In this document: positions 49,440 to 62,400 of the stretch, piece after piece
Numbering within the stretch: position 1 is the stretch's first letter
How the letters are laid out: each line of letters begins with the position of its first letter
Assembly (NCBI GenBank): GCA_003339415.1
Contig: PDHQ01000067.1
Span: 62,001-126,000, forward strand
Length of the DNA stretch: 64,000 nt
Reading direction: 5' to 3'
Origin: Ophiocordyceps camponoti-saundersi (nom. inval.)
Taxonomy: Eukaryota > Ascomycota > Sordariomycetes > Hypocreales > Ophiocordycipitaceae
Notes under the pieces: model-generated
Seen by the model: only the letters and a program-made list of their open reading frames with translations
What the model was told of the DNA's origin: nothing
Database searches by the model: none
Translations under genes and position numbers: made by a program

Positions 49440-50050
49440 ACCCGCGAGACTAATTAGCGCCTATACTACTCTAGGGAAATACTAATATTAAAGGAAATCG
49501 AAATATCTATTAAAGGTTTCGCTACTAAAGTTATAATCGTTAATATAAATAAATATTAACGTTAAGTACTCTATAGTAAAACTTAATAACGTTTAGTATT
49601 TAACCTTATCTGCTAATACTAATTTACTAAACGCGATATCCCCGTACCTTACGTACGTAAAGGGGGCGCTTATTAGTCCTTACGGTATATTAATATATTC
49701 CTATATACTATTAGGGGCGGTAAAGCCTATCTTATATACGTCCTCCGGCTATATTAGGATTAACTAGAACTTATTAAACGTATCTAGCTAAGAGAAAACT
49801 ATTAATTATCTAATATATACTTAGTCTAAATTAACCTTTAGGTTATAATACGGATATCCTAGTTTTACCATATTCCTATTAATATCGCGGTAATCGTAAA
49901 CTATTCTCTAGGCCGCCGGGTCTAGAGGGTGCTTCTTAACGAATAAAGTTCTAGCTACCTATTCTATATTATCGCCGATAGGTTAAATAATATTTACTTC
50001 TTTTATCGTTAGGAATACCTTACTTATAAAGATCCGTTTAGGCCTACTAT
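49440..50050 (-). pseudogene. Reverse transcriptase of A2
   Basis: In the minus strand about 49905-49842 reads RIVYDYRDINRNMVKLGYP, typical of the opening of gypsy RT. GLISAPFTY follows (the counterpart of the GLxNAPxTFQ block), and the catalytic box at 49550-49531 reads IYINDYN. Gypsy RTs have YxDD here, so the first Asp is Asn. The codon is AAC after T, exactly a TpG-to-TpA change from GAC, which would abolish polymerisation. Spacing and order identify Ty3/gypsy with confidence. Confidence 0.86.
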
Positions 50051-52499
50051 ACCTTATTTATTTAAATACGGCTAGCGTTACTCCCTCCTTTAATTTAATT
50101 TAATAAGTAATTAGTTATATAGGCCGAATCTCTTTAAGAGTAGAAATAAAGTAGTCCTTATAAGTAAAATATAATCTTATAACCCTCTCTCTCTATTCTT
50201 CCGTCTTAACGTAATCTCCTAGCGTAATAAGACTTTATTTAAACTACGCGTTAACTTCCCTAATTAGGGTATCTAATAGAGGACGAATAACTAAGTCCGG
50301 GGTAATACCTTTATAAAATATAGGTCTTAAAATACTTATTATTATAATACTTACCTATCTAAGATACGATACGTAGTTAGTATCGTCCTCGTTACTTATT
50401 TTCTCCTAGTTTATCCGATATCGGGGATATTTTAGAAGGTCTATTATATCTAGCTTATCGTAGTCGCGGACTACCTTTTCTATATTACTCTCGTTCCTAG
50501 CTACCTTATTTTCTTTCGGGTTAGTTAATTTTATTTCTAGTAATTCTTCCACTCCTCTAGGCTATCTTAAATACTTAAGTAACCGTCTATTCGTTAACTC
50601 CGGTTTCTCCGCTATCTATTTAAAACCTACTACTTTATATATTTTCTTCTATATAGACTCGGGTAGTACTACTTTTACCTGCTTACTAATAGATACTGCT
50701 AGCTTTCGCTAGATCTAGGGCTATAATACTTTATTTATTTTCTTCTATACTATCTTTAGCTACCTTACCGTCTAGCCCTTATAGGAGGCAGCTCTTAGTT
50801 TTTTAGAGAGTCTTATTTTACCTAGGAGGCTAGTTATTTAGCAATAGCGGATAAAATATCCTTAACCTCTTCTAAAATAAGCCTATTATCTTCGACGAAT
50901 ATAATCTTATCTTTATCGTTAGCGACCGCTTTTAGATATTTAGGGGCTCGCGGCGTTTTCCTATCCGGCTTAAATAAATTAGGTACTAGGAAAATCGGAA
51001 TAATCTAAGTAGTGCCTTTTAGGCTAGTAATCTCTAGCTATTCCTTTACGTAGTATTCTATAGCCTTAACGCGTCTTAGCTATACGCAGCCTAATAGAAT
51101 ATCCTAATCGTCGTAATCTCCTAGCATATATACCTTTACGTTAGCTAAGATTCTTACTATAACTACCCGAAGGTAGGTAACCTTTTTAATAATCGCAAGT
51201 TTATTATTCGCTATTCTAACTATACTTAGTTAAGGTAACTAGATTATAAGGAGGGCGTTATTAGCTATAAAGGCCTTATTAACTAAATCGACTATAAAGC
51301 CTCTATCTAATATAATAATAGTGCACCGATAACCTTTAACGTAGCCTTCGATATACCCTAATATCGATAAGATAGCTTTAGCTAGCGCTATAATATCTCT
51401 CTAAACTACCTAATTAAGCGTATTATAGGATAGAATATCCGCTAGCGGGTTTTACGATTCGAATAGTTAGACGAGATTCGTAATAACCTCCTTACCTTTC
51501 GGGGACTTAATCTTCTTCCGATATTATATTAGTCTATTAAGTTACGCACGAATCGATAATACGACCTAGAGTAATTAAAGGATACTTAATATTACCGGGG
51601 TATTTTTTAACCTATCTCCTAGTTTAAATAGCGGAATATTATATTCTTTTATAGCTCGGATTTTCTCTAACTCGTATCGTTTTTTAGCTAGCTTAGGCTC
51701 TTAAGGGTAAGTTTAAACTTCTACTTCTAAGGGTAGTAACTAAGTAGTTAGTCTTAGGATAAGCCTAGGAATAGTTAGAGTCGGTGCGTCTCTTAGAGCC
51801 GGGCCTTCCCTAGCGTTATTATTAGGTTCTATACTTAGTATAACCGATCGGCGACGAATTTCCTACTCTAATTTATCCTATTATAGTTTATCTAGGTCGT
51901 CTAAGTTAAATTCTACTCTAGGGCGCGGTTTAGTTACGCGGCCTCGCGTAGGTTAAGAAATCGGCACTATCTTTTCTTTCTAATAAGAGGTTTAAATATT
52001 AGGTCTCTAGGTAATATAAGTTTATCCCTATATAGAATTAATATCGGGCGTAGTAAAATCTAAAGCTTTTCTATCTAGACTTTTTACTATAGGTAATACC
52101 GGTAATATCTTAGTTATATATCTTATTAGTAGTCGAATACTTATATCTAAACTAATAACCGTTAAATTCTTTGCTAATAGCCTAGGGCTAGTACCTTAAC
52201 GTAGTTACTAGCGTCTCTATTCTTTTATCTCCTCCGCGTAAGTTTCCTAATAAGCTTTCCGCTATTAGAACGCTTCTTTATTAAACGGAGCTATAGATAG
52301 ATAATTATAGCCTATATAGCCCTATTCGCTATATTTAAAATACTACTATAGATCTAGGTTAGGAGGTTAGTATCTAAGTCCTATACTCGGTAGTCTAGGG
52401 GCTCGGGGTTACTACTATAATATATTTAAAAAATTCTATAACGGACGTCCCTAATTCTATACTTAGGTATTAGTCTATTTAGGTATACCTTATATACTC

Positions 52500-53290
52500 G
52501 AATATCCGCTAGCGAGACAGCCTCCTAAGTTCTATAAGCACTTATTTAACTTACTTACTACTATAATATTAGATTATTCTATTAATTTAGCTATCTTAGT
52601 TATCGTCTCTTACTACTTAGCTATTACTCTTTACGAATCTATCTCTATAGCTAGCACTCTATCGGTATCTCTCTTAATCTTTTTAGATACTATATCGCGT
52701 AGGTTATATATAGTAAGTTAAATATTAGACTATATTAGGCTTACCGTCGCTATTAATAATTTCTACTTACTATTAACGTAGAGATACTTAATAATAGCCC
52801 GCTTATACTATTTATCCTTCTCGGCGTTTTTAGTTATCTAATTTAAAAAGTTAGTAAGTAAAATCCGTCGAGTTTTTAATTTTACTCGGGTATAAAGAGC
52901 CTCCGCTTATTTTATATAATTAGCTAGCGATTCTCCTTTCTTATAACCGAACTTATACGCCTCTATAATAAGGGTGCTCTCTATAACTAGGTTTACCTCC
53001 TTAAACTTATTTATAAATAGAGTTACTAACTTAGACTAGGTGCGATCTTCGTTATCTAACTTATTATACTAGTCGGCAGCCTTACTACGAAAACCCGAAG
53101 AGAAGATCTCCCTAACGATAATATTATATATCTCTCCTTAGATACCTAATAGTGCTATATTAGTATTATACTAATCGAGGTACCTTTTAGCTAAAACGTC
53201 CTTCGGGTATCTAGTAAATAGCTTAAGCCCTAATAGTAAAGTTAACGCTATTATAACGTAACGTTTGCCCTTTAGTCTAGTAATACTCCC
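52500..53290 (-). pseudogene. Gag of A2
   Basis: The clearest capsid part is 53150-52840 on the minus strand: AAD-x-YNKLDNEDRT, then KLVTLFINKFKEVN, then YKFGYKKGESLANYIK, then AEALYTRVK. With TAG restored to Trp or Gln this follows the retrotransposon Gag pattern (W...L...W...F...F, then ESL-x2-Y). Gag forms the virus-like particle that packages element RNA. Downstream (52500-52300) a region of Cys/His-like spacing may have been a zinc knuckle, but it is not legible. Confidence 0.78.
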
Positions 53291-53980
53291 TTATATTAGT
53301 GCTAGGTGTACGATCGTTAGACCGGTCTAACTTACTAGGGGAAGGGGATAAAGTAAATAATATAGTAAACTTTCTAATAAACTAGGCAAACCTTATAATA
53401 AACCTATATCTATATCTAATATTATTTTCTAATCTTCTACCTTAAGGTACTCCTTAGGTATACTCTAATAACTTACCTTTGCCTATAATACTTATAACTA
53501 CTAAATATCTAGCGGAACCGAGTCTTCTTTTATTAGGTATATCCGTTTCTTCGAATTAAAAGATTTCTAGCGTTAATCTATCTAGGAAGATTATACGCCC
53601 CTAATCTTTTTTACTTACTCGTCCTAACGTTCTTCTTATCTTAACTACCTTCGGCGATAATTAAGAAGGAAAAAAAAAAAGGGGAGACTATCCGCACCTA
53701 CGGGGTTTTCTTATATTCTCTCGTCCTCTTTCCCCCCTTATTCTCGCTTATATAGTCCTTCCTACCTTACTTACTATAGGGCCGCTTTTCCGGTAATAAT
53801 AGGCAGCTATAGCTAGACCTACTTTAGGTAGCTCCCGCTTAACCTAATTAGAACTCGCTTCGCTTCCTAATTTAGTAATCTGCCGAAATCCTTAAATACT
53901 TAGCTATCGTTATTAGACGATACCGTCGTATTAATTCTATAGCTCGTATAGTAACGCGCTAAATCCTAGTCTTATTACTA

Positions 53981-54163
53981 TAAAATCCCTCGATCGGTCT
54001 TAAATTATAGGATTAGATTAGATCGTATAGTATTATACGTTAGGATATTAGTAGTCGTGATCCCTTTTATATTAGTCTAATAGTAAGTCTAACGATAATA
54101 ATAATTCCTCTAAGTCCCCTTTTCTTATCTCCTTATGCCTTGTCCTCTAACGCCTATCTAATA
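53981..54163 (-). repeat. A2 5' LTR
   Basis: 183 bp. It differs from 43957-44139 at eight sites, all C/T or G/A, seven of them in CpA/TpG context. Next to it the internal sequence TAGTAATAAGACTAGG (minus strand) is the same presumptive primer-binding region as in A1. Confidence 0.93.
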
Positions 54164-54167
54164 CTTT

Positions 54168-54209
54168 ATTTTAGCTTACTTCTATAATCGCCTTAGTAAG
54201 ACCTTTATA
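54168..54209 (+). repeat. Element C left LTR, part 2
   Basis: 42 bp completing the LTR begun at 43789. It matches 55733-55774 with C/T differences and follows the CTTT duplication. Confidence 0.82.
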
Positions 54210-55564
54210 TTAATTAAAGCTTCTCTTACCGCTAACCGAACGTAAGAGTAAGATCTTAGCATAGAACGCTATTAAATTCTACCTATATTAAAGCCGCTCT
54301 TAGCTTATTCTAGCTTAGACTTTTAGCTAGCCGCTATATATACTAAATTTACGATTAACGGAGCTATAATTAGGAAGCCTAAGTCTTAGTTTTATTATAT
54401 CTTTTCTTATCTTAGCACTTTTTAGTAAATATTCTTTCCGTATATTACTACGGCTATAGATTTTTCTTACTAGCTTAAAGCTTTTTTAGCGTACGTCTCC
54501 GAGCTTTTCGGGGAAAGTTATAAAAAGCGCTAAGTAGGTTTTTCTTTAGTTAGGATATATTAGGGGCTATTAGAGCCCCTTAGAGAATATATTACGAAGT
54601 AGGAATATACCTTTTTCGAGGCCGGACTATTAAACTAGTCTAATTATATTAAGATTATTCTGCTCTTATTTAGGCTACGTAAGGAGCTATAAGAGCGTTT
54701 AAATTATAAGAACTAGCTTACGATATACGCGGCCTTCGCTAGCTTTCTCCGAGGCTTTAATAAAGTATTTAGTTCTAGGAATATTCCTAACGCGCTAGTT
54801 AATTTGCCGCCCCCCTTTTTAGCTAACCTAATAAATATCGCGTTTATATAATCTTATTTTAGTATTATTAAGCGCCGGCGTTACTATTAGTATAATTAGA
54901 TCGGTTATTTTAAGCGTAACTATCTAAAGCTTTATAAATAAATAGGGATATTAAGGTTAAGGCTTTTTATAAGTAGAGCGGGGTAGTTAATAGTAGATTC
55001 GGAGTATTTTAATTAAGGGGAAAATAAGTAAGGAGGGATAAATATACGCTAGATATTATAGCTTAGGTAATTTCCGGCCTTATTACGTTACCTTATATAA
55101 GGATAGTCCGCGCGTAGCTTAGGCGTATAAATTTATTAGCAAGTATATACCGTAGTTATATTACGCCCCGGCTTATAAACTAGCGCTAATAGTATATAGT
55201 AATAAGTATATAATTAGCTTTACTATTTACCGTAATTAAGGTATTCTCTAAGCTTCTTATAACTAGCATAGTGCTACTTAATTCTATACGCTAGCTATAT
55301 AAGTAAGTTTTACTACTAATATATAAGTTTATTAATTCTTACCTTAAAAAGTACTACGATTCTAAGCTTATTAAAATCTTCCCTATAAAGATTAGGGTTT
55401 AATTCCCTAAGCTATAAGGGAGCCCTTTTGCCCTCTTATCCTTATCTTTACGGAGGCTATTAGGCTATCGGCTAGGGATTATATAAAGCGTCTCGCTAGC
55501 GTAGTAGTACGTAACTTTTCTATCCTACGCTTCTACCTCCTCGGCTAGCTTAAAAAGGGGGCTA
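54210..55564 (+). pseudogene. Internal region of element C with a decayed reading frame
   Basis: Over about 55030-55520 one plus-strand frame reads well if TAA/TAG are taken as former Gln codons. It includes RPYYVTLYKDSPR, KFISKYIPQLYYAPAYKLAL and VYSNKYII, then later ends in basic, Leu-rich sequence. It does not resemble Gag capsid, protease, RT or integrase. A short element-specific protein inside a non-autonomous LTR element would be unusual; a deleted autonomous element or captured host fragment are alternatives. The 54210-55030 part has no clear frame. Confidence 0.45.
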
Positions 55565-55774
55565 TATAAGGGATTAGTCTATAACTAATCGTAGCTAGAT
55601 AGGGGGGATTATAGCGGATATATTTAGGTCTTCCCGATAGCGCTTAGTTATCGCGCGGGGTATATAGCTAGCTTAGGAAGGGGGCTTCTCTCCTTTCTCC
55701 TTCCTCTCTTCGATAGCTTTAATTATAACTTTACCTTAGCTTACTTCTATAGTCGCCTTAGTGAGACCTTTATA
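55565..55774 (+). repeat. Element C right LTR (intact)
   Basis: 210 bp. It contains the uninterrupted AACTTTACC junction that proves where A2 entered the left LTR. It is followed by TAAAG. Confidence 0.87.
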
Positions 55775-55779
55775 TAAAG

Positions 55780-57892
55780 TAAGCTATTATTTTATTTTTT
55801 TTATTATTATAAGGGTAATAAGGGGTTATAATTATAAGAATATTATAAATATAGAGAAACTTATTAAAATTAATTTTACTATTATAAAGCTAAGTTAAAG
55901 TATTACTTAGGAATTTTAGAAAGCTTTAATAGATTTATAGAGCGTTATTAGGTTTTAGTTAAGGTAATTTATTAATAAAATATCTAAAAAATTAGCTATA
56001 TTTTCGGAGCTTTCTCTCCTTAAAGTTTTAGCGGAGTTATTTTTTTTTCGTAAAAATAAGCTTTTAAAATTTTAAGGGACTAAGAGGTAATATCTAAAGT
56101 TTATATTTAAATAATAAAAAAAGATTAAAGGGATTTAAAAGGGATATAAGTAAGGCGGGGCTAACCTTTATAATATTAGCAAAAATATATAATAATTCTC
56201 TTAAAAGCGGAGTAAATATAAGCTATAAGCTTTTTATTATAAAAAAGTTAATAGCTATAAGCGGTATAGTAAAATAAGTAAATATTAATAAAGGAGATAA
56301 AGGTTTTAAACTTAATATAATAAGAAAGGGTTACTTAGTACGCTTTAAAAATAATATAAAAGTATTTAAATTAAATTATAGCTAGCTATTAGAGGATAAA
56401 GTTTTTAAGTTTTTTACCTAATAAGGTTAAAGCGGAGTAAATTATAGCGCTAAAAGCGATTATAAACTTAATAACCTTAATATAAATTTCCTTTACTTAA
56501 AAAAGTAAAAAGCCCTAAATAAATAAGGTAAGCTTAGTTAAGGCTAGCTATTAATAAATAAGCTTTTTTATAAAATAGCGGAGGTATAGCTTTTATTAAG
56601 GTTTATAATAAATCTAAACCTTAAATATATATACTTTTTATATAAGTTAAATAATATTCTTATTAAAAATTAGTAAAGTTATATTAATAAAGCGGGCTTT
56701 TATAAAATAAAAAAGCTTATTTTTAAATAGCTAGAAAATTATTTTATATTCTATTACTTAGTTACGGTAAATATTTTAAGCTTATTTAAGCTAATAGCGG
56801 ACTTAAGTAAAGGTATACTTAATATTAAGGATATTATTATTATTTATAAATCTAATAATAAGTATATTAGTTACTTATTCTAAGTGCTTATAAAAAGATA
56901 AAATATATAGGATAAAAAGTACTAGAGAGAGCAGGGAGCTTTAAGGAACTCCGGTAAAGATAAGGAAAAGGTCTTATAGTTTACTATTAACTTTTAAGTA
57001 GAAAATATAATTAAAAAAGTAAGAGCAGAGGAAAGCTATAATTTATTTAAGGAAGCTAAAAAAGTTAAAGATTTCTATTAGCTTAGAGTATAAGATATAG
57101 TTAAAAATACTTATTATATTTAATATTAAAAAGGAGGTAAAGCTTTAAAAGCTTTAAGTAATATAAATAAACTTTATTAAAAGAAGTAAAGCGTTATTAA
57201 TAAATTAGTTAAGCTAGTTACTTATTTAACCTTATAATAAGATTCTTATAAACTCCGCTATATAAGATATTTTCTTTGCTATTATAATTTTAAAAATCTT
57301 ATTTATAATATTAAAAAAGGAGATAAAGTAATAGCTACTTAAAGTCTAATAAACCTCCGAGCTTTTTCTTACTTTTTAGAAAACTATAATATTTAAAGTT
57401 TAATATTAAATAAGGAAATATCTATAAGTAATATATCCTTAAAAAAGCTTAATTAAAATTATTATAAAAGGTTATTTATAACTTTTTAGGAAACTAATAA
57501 AGATATTATTAAGCTTAGCGGATTTTTATAATATAATACCGGAAATAATAAATCAGACCTTATTTTTAATAATTTAAAAAGGAATATTTATTAAGGGGAA
57601 AAAATTAGAAATAAAAAGATATAAGGTATTTTCTAAAAAATAAGGAAAGAACTTATAAGTTAGGAGCTTTAACTTTTTAAAGAAAGATAATTAGAAAGCG
57701 GAGTTTATATCTTATTAAAAAGAAGAAATATATATAAGCTTTAGAGAAGCCTAGCTATAAAGTCTTACTTATTAAGCTATAAATTATATAATATTAAAGT
57801 TACCGCTTATAAAAGTAAAAAATCGCCTTTAATTATCTTTTTTCGCTTTCCTAATAAATAATTTTTATTATATTATAATATCTTAATATATT
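55780..57892 (+). repeat. Repeat D2, right segment
   Basis: Continues D2 from 43788. It aligns with D1 (about 320-2000) by scattered blocks. No gene is legible in six frames by eye, and stops are dense. The last 300 bp (about 57590-57888) may be the 5' LTR of B2, but its partner lies outside the window so this cannot be tested here. Confidence 0.5.
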
Positions 57893-58270
57893 TACTAAAC
57901 TTTTTCTTTTTATAAAAAGATATATTAAATAAAAAAGTATCGTACGAAGAAAAAACTCCGTTTTCCTAAAAGGTAAATATTTTTAGAGAAAAATAGTTAT
58001 ATAATATTAAATAAGTATATAATCGAAAAAAATCTCTAAAAGTAAATAACGCTTATAATACCGTAATAAAAAAAGATAAAGAAAATAAGCTATTAGCCGA
58101 AAAATAAAAATCGGGTTATTATATAATTTAATTTATAATATATTTTTATAGAGTTTTATTATAAAAGTCTTTTATAATTATAATACTAAGAAAAATAGGT
58201 AGAAAACTAACTTTTTATAACCTTATATTAAAAATATTAAAAAATATTATAAAAAATAGGAATTAAAAAT

Positions 58271-58375
58271 CGGATTCTGCCGCCTCTTACCGCTTTTAGA
58301 GGGGTATAAAAACCCCTTATTACTCCCTCTCTCTCTCTCTCTCTTTCTCTTCCTTTCTTCTTTCTTTCTTTTTTA
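58271..58375 (+). promoter_or_regulatory. Conserved TATA/CT block in leader of B2
   Basis: A GC-rich stretch, TATAAAAA at 58305-58312, then a CT-dinucleotide run (58323-58350) and further pyrimidines to 58373. It is matched by B3 on the minus strand (42676-42583) with far fewer changes than the flanks. It looks like a core promoter inside the element but outside any LTR. Inference only. Confidence 0.4.
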
Positions 58376-59454
58376 GGCTAATTAACGAAAATAACGATAA
58401 TAATTAGAAAAATTTTTAATAAAAATTAATAAGTTATATAATATACTTAAGTTATTTTTATTAATAGTTATTAGTTATATAATATACCTCCTTATCTTAA
58501 TAATATTATAGCTTATTAACTTAGGTTTTATTAAGTTTATATACTTTATAATAAAAAGAATAATTAGTATTTTATATAATAAATATTTTTAAATATAAGA
58601 AAGAAAGGTCTAGCTATTATATAATAGTAATACTAATAGGAAAGTAATAAGCGGAGATTTAACTAATAGCTATACTATTATCCGATATCTTTATCCGCCT
58701 TAATAATATTTAGAATCTTAAGCGTATTAAGGCTATTATTATCTAACGCCTAAGTTATTTTCTAGTAATTTTACTTATAAGTTATAATAAAGTAATAGTA
58801 AAATTATATTATATTTACGCTAGAAATCCTTACTTATTTAATATATATTAAATAAATAATAATAGGGCTTATATTACTTATATATAATAGTTTTATATAA
58901 TAAGATATTTTTTCGTATAATAAGGCTAAATATTATAAATTCCTAAGCCGGTATTTTATATTTTAGTAACTACTCCTATTAAGTTACCTTATAGCTAGCG
59001 GTAGGGACGGGTAATAGTAATATTAGGCGGAGCGCCTCCTAACGTAAAAGAGTATATTATTATCTTAGATAATAAGTAGTAAGGGGCGGGGGTAGAAAAG
59101 AAGTAATAATAAGGTTAGACGATAAGGAAAAAGGAAAAGAAAAAAAAATTAAAGGAAAAGAAAAAAAATTAAGCGTTTAGAACTTATAGCTTTACTTTTT
59201 TTTTAAAATTAAGCGTAGGGGTCGGATAATACCCGGAAAGAATTAATAGTAATTTTTATATAAAAATAATAGAAAAAAAATATAAAAATATTAAAAAAAA
59301 GGTAAGGATAAAGGGTTAGATAAAGTAAAAATATAAGAAAGAAAAGGATATAAATCTTATATAACTTAGGTAAATTATTAAATAATAGCTTTAATTTATA
59401 ATTTATAGAAATTTATAAAAATAAAAGTTAATAAGGCTAAGTTAGGGCTATCCT

Positions 59455-62400
59455 TAGTATAAGCGTTAGCTAAGTTATTTTTACTATTAATTTATTATAT
59501 TTCTAAAATTTCTTTATACTTATATAACTTATAAATAGCTATAGTATTAATTATTAGCCGTTTTTCTATTATTAAGCTAAGCTTTACTAGGTAATCGTAT
59601 AATAAACGTAAGTTTATATAAAGAATAATAGGGATTAAAAGCGTGCTTAAGGATTATATAATAGCTTAAATAGTTAAGTAAAGAGCTAGGCTAATATTAA
59701 CGCTATTTACTATATTATAAAGTTCGCTTACTAAGATACTTTAAGTAACTTTTTTATATTTCGTAAAAGTTTAGTAAAAGATATTACCTTATATAATAAA
59801 TAAGTTAGAAAACTAGTTTTCCTTATTAAGGATAATTAAAATACTAAGCTATAAGGTAAGGTCCTTATTATTTATAAATAACTTATCTATAAAAATAAAT
59901 AGTTTTATATAAGATAAGTTAAGTAAAATAAACTATAAACTATAAGTAATATTATTAATCTATTATTAAATATATTTATTAAGGGCTAAAATATCTTACG
60001 AGGAAAGATCGGTTACTTAAGCGGCTATTATAAGGTTATACGACGCCTTTAGTTAATAAGTAGAAATAATATATACTTTTTAGGCTTACTAGCTAATAAA
60101 GTCCTACGGGGTAATATTAGCGGTTAGGTTAATAATATAAAGGCCTTTTACTTATCTTTTCTATATAAGAATAATATTATATAATTCGCGCGTAATATAA
60201 TTACCGTTAAAGTTAATAGATAAGCTATTAGTAAGGAATATTTTAGGCTTTATATAAAGCTTTGCTTATTTTAACTTATTTTCCTTAAATTTAGAGAATA
60301 TATCGAATATAAAAGAGAATATATTATTTATTTATAAGCCCGTTATTTCGAATAAGTTAGGGCTAGCTATTATAAATAAAAGATATAAATTATACGATAA
60401 GGGCGTTATATAAAAGTTTATATAATAATAATTATAATATATCTTAAACTAATATAATTTTAATTTTACTAGCTTATATAGCAGCTTCTTAATATATAAA
60501 AAAGTATAAGGTAAATATTAATCTTATAGTTTTTTAGGAAAGTACGCGTATATTATATAACTTAAAGGATTAGTAAACTACGTATATGCTTACGTAATAT
60601 CTCGTAATTCGCTTTAGTAATTATATAACTTTATAAAGGTAAGTTTAAAAGTAAGAAAAAGGCGCTATAATATACGTAAAATTATAAGTAATTATATAAG
60701 GATTTTTTCCTTACTATTATCTCTATAGCCCTAAACGACTAGGCGGGACTTTTTATAAGGGCTATTATTTAAGTTTTTTATTTCTTATATAAGATATATT
60801 TTAAAAATACGTCTTATAAAGTTTAAGGAAAGGTTATATTAGATAAAGGTAAAGATTTCCTATATAAAGAGGGTATTAATTTCCTTACGGTTAGAGGCCT
60901 CGAATAGTTATCCTAAGGTAATAATAATACCCTATTATTATAATTATATAATAAGTACGTAGTTATCTTTTTCCTTCGTAGTAACGAATATAAAAGGAAA
61001 AGCTTTATATAAGTTTTTATTATATAGAGGTATAATTAGGATTTCGAACTATACTTTTTTCTTTATAAGTATAGTAAAGAGGGAGCAGAGATAGGGTTTA
61101 ACCTATATTATATAAAATCTAATTAGTCTTATAAGGAGTTTAAAGATAATATCCTAGCTATTAAAACTAGAAATATAGAAAAGATTTTACTATTTATCCT
61201 TTTTACGCTAAATAAGAACTTTACTTTAAAAGGGAAGTAATAAGATATCGTATAAGTTAGGTCTATTTTAAGTATAAAGAGCGCGTAAAATATCCGCTTA
61301 AGCCTTAATTTATCGTACTTATTTTATAACGCGCTAAATTACTCGGGCTTTTATAATAATATTAAAAGCTAGGGGTAAGTTATACGAAATATAGAGGTAA
61401 GCGCTAAAAACGAGAAATATCGAGATAAAGCTATCTAATTTAGCTATATTATTAATAGCCTTAATAGCTATCTAAAAAATAGTTACGTTATTAGTCTTAG
61501 TATTAATTTCCTATTATAAGATATCGTACGCCCGCCTAAGAGGGGCGTATATATATTTAACCTTACTAATCGCTTAATACGCTTCGATAAGCACTTTTTT
61601 ATATATAATACTAAGTAGTTTCGCATTTATACGAAACTTTAAAAAGGAAAAGTTAGTCTTAGTATTATAAAAGATAATATTTAATAAGCTTTAATATATA
61701 TAAATTTAGCACTTATATAAGGCGTTCTAAGCGTTTACCGCTAATATATTTCGTATAAAGGTAGTAGCTTAGAAAGATATAGCTTTATTAATAGTATATA
61801 GGACTAGCTTATTATTAAGGTAAAAAATATTAATAACTAGTAAGTAATTAAAGTTATAATTATCTTTAAAGGAGAATTTAAATTACTAAGGTTTTAAGTT
61901 ATATAACTAATATTAATAATATAAACGTTAGATTAACTTAAGGGCTATAGAGGTTATATCTAAAAAACTAGCCTTTTTTAGTAAATTATAAAGCTATTAT
62001 ATATAGGGGTAGCTAAAATATTAGTAAAGCTATCGTAACTCTTATTCTATATAATACGATATAGATTCTTACTTCGAAATATTAAAGAATAGATATTTTT
62101 ATTTCCTAATAATAGGAACTATTATATTATTATATTATATAATAATATCCCTTATATTATCGTAAAAGGTATAAAAGTAGTTAGTATTTTTAAAATAGAA
62201 AAGGAATAGGGTAAATATATCGAGAATATAGTAAAGGACTTTGCTAAGGGGGTTTTATATAATAATAGTTCCGATTAGCTTAGTAAGTTCTAAGAAGCTA
62301 AAATAAATTATATTCTTAGTTAGGGTTTAGTTAATAATTATATAAAAGTATTCTTAAATATAAGCTTCTACTTATAATTTACTTATAGTTAAGATTTATA

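Larger units (their letters stand above)
43957..54163 (-). mobile_element. Ty3/gypsy retrotransposon A2, full length
   Basis: 10,207 bp with 183-bp LTRs (43957-44139 and 53981-54163), inserted in the left LTR of element C with a 4-bp duplication CTTT (43953-43956 and 54164-54167). The intact right LTR of C at about 55728-55740 shows the empty site. Minus-strand order: 5' LTR, Gag (about 53150-52840), RT (50050-49440), RNase H (49060-48760), integrase (48100-47700), spacer, ORF3 (46470-44135), 3' LTR. It is better preserved than A1. The two LTRs differ at eight positions, all transitions. Confidence 0.95.
43789..55774 (+). mobile_element. Short LTR element C (1,775 bp without the nested A2)
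   Basis: LTRs of 210 bp: the left one is split by A2 (43789-43956 plus 54168-54209, summing to exactly 210) and the right one is intact (55565-55774). The ends are TA...TA, mutated TG...CA. The flanks are TAAAA (43784-43788) and TAAAG (55775-55779), a 5-bp duplication with one G-to-A change. A purine run, TTAAAAAGGGGG (about 55549-55560), just before the right LTR fits a polypurine tract and plus orientation. Only 1,355 bp of internal DNA remain, too little for Pol, so it is non-autonomous. Confidence 0.85.

Noticed and set aside
57590..57892. 5' LTR of B2
   Set aside because: The position and size would fit, but it does not match the B1 or B3 LTRs and its partner is outside the window, so it was not called.
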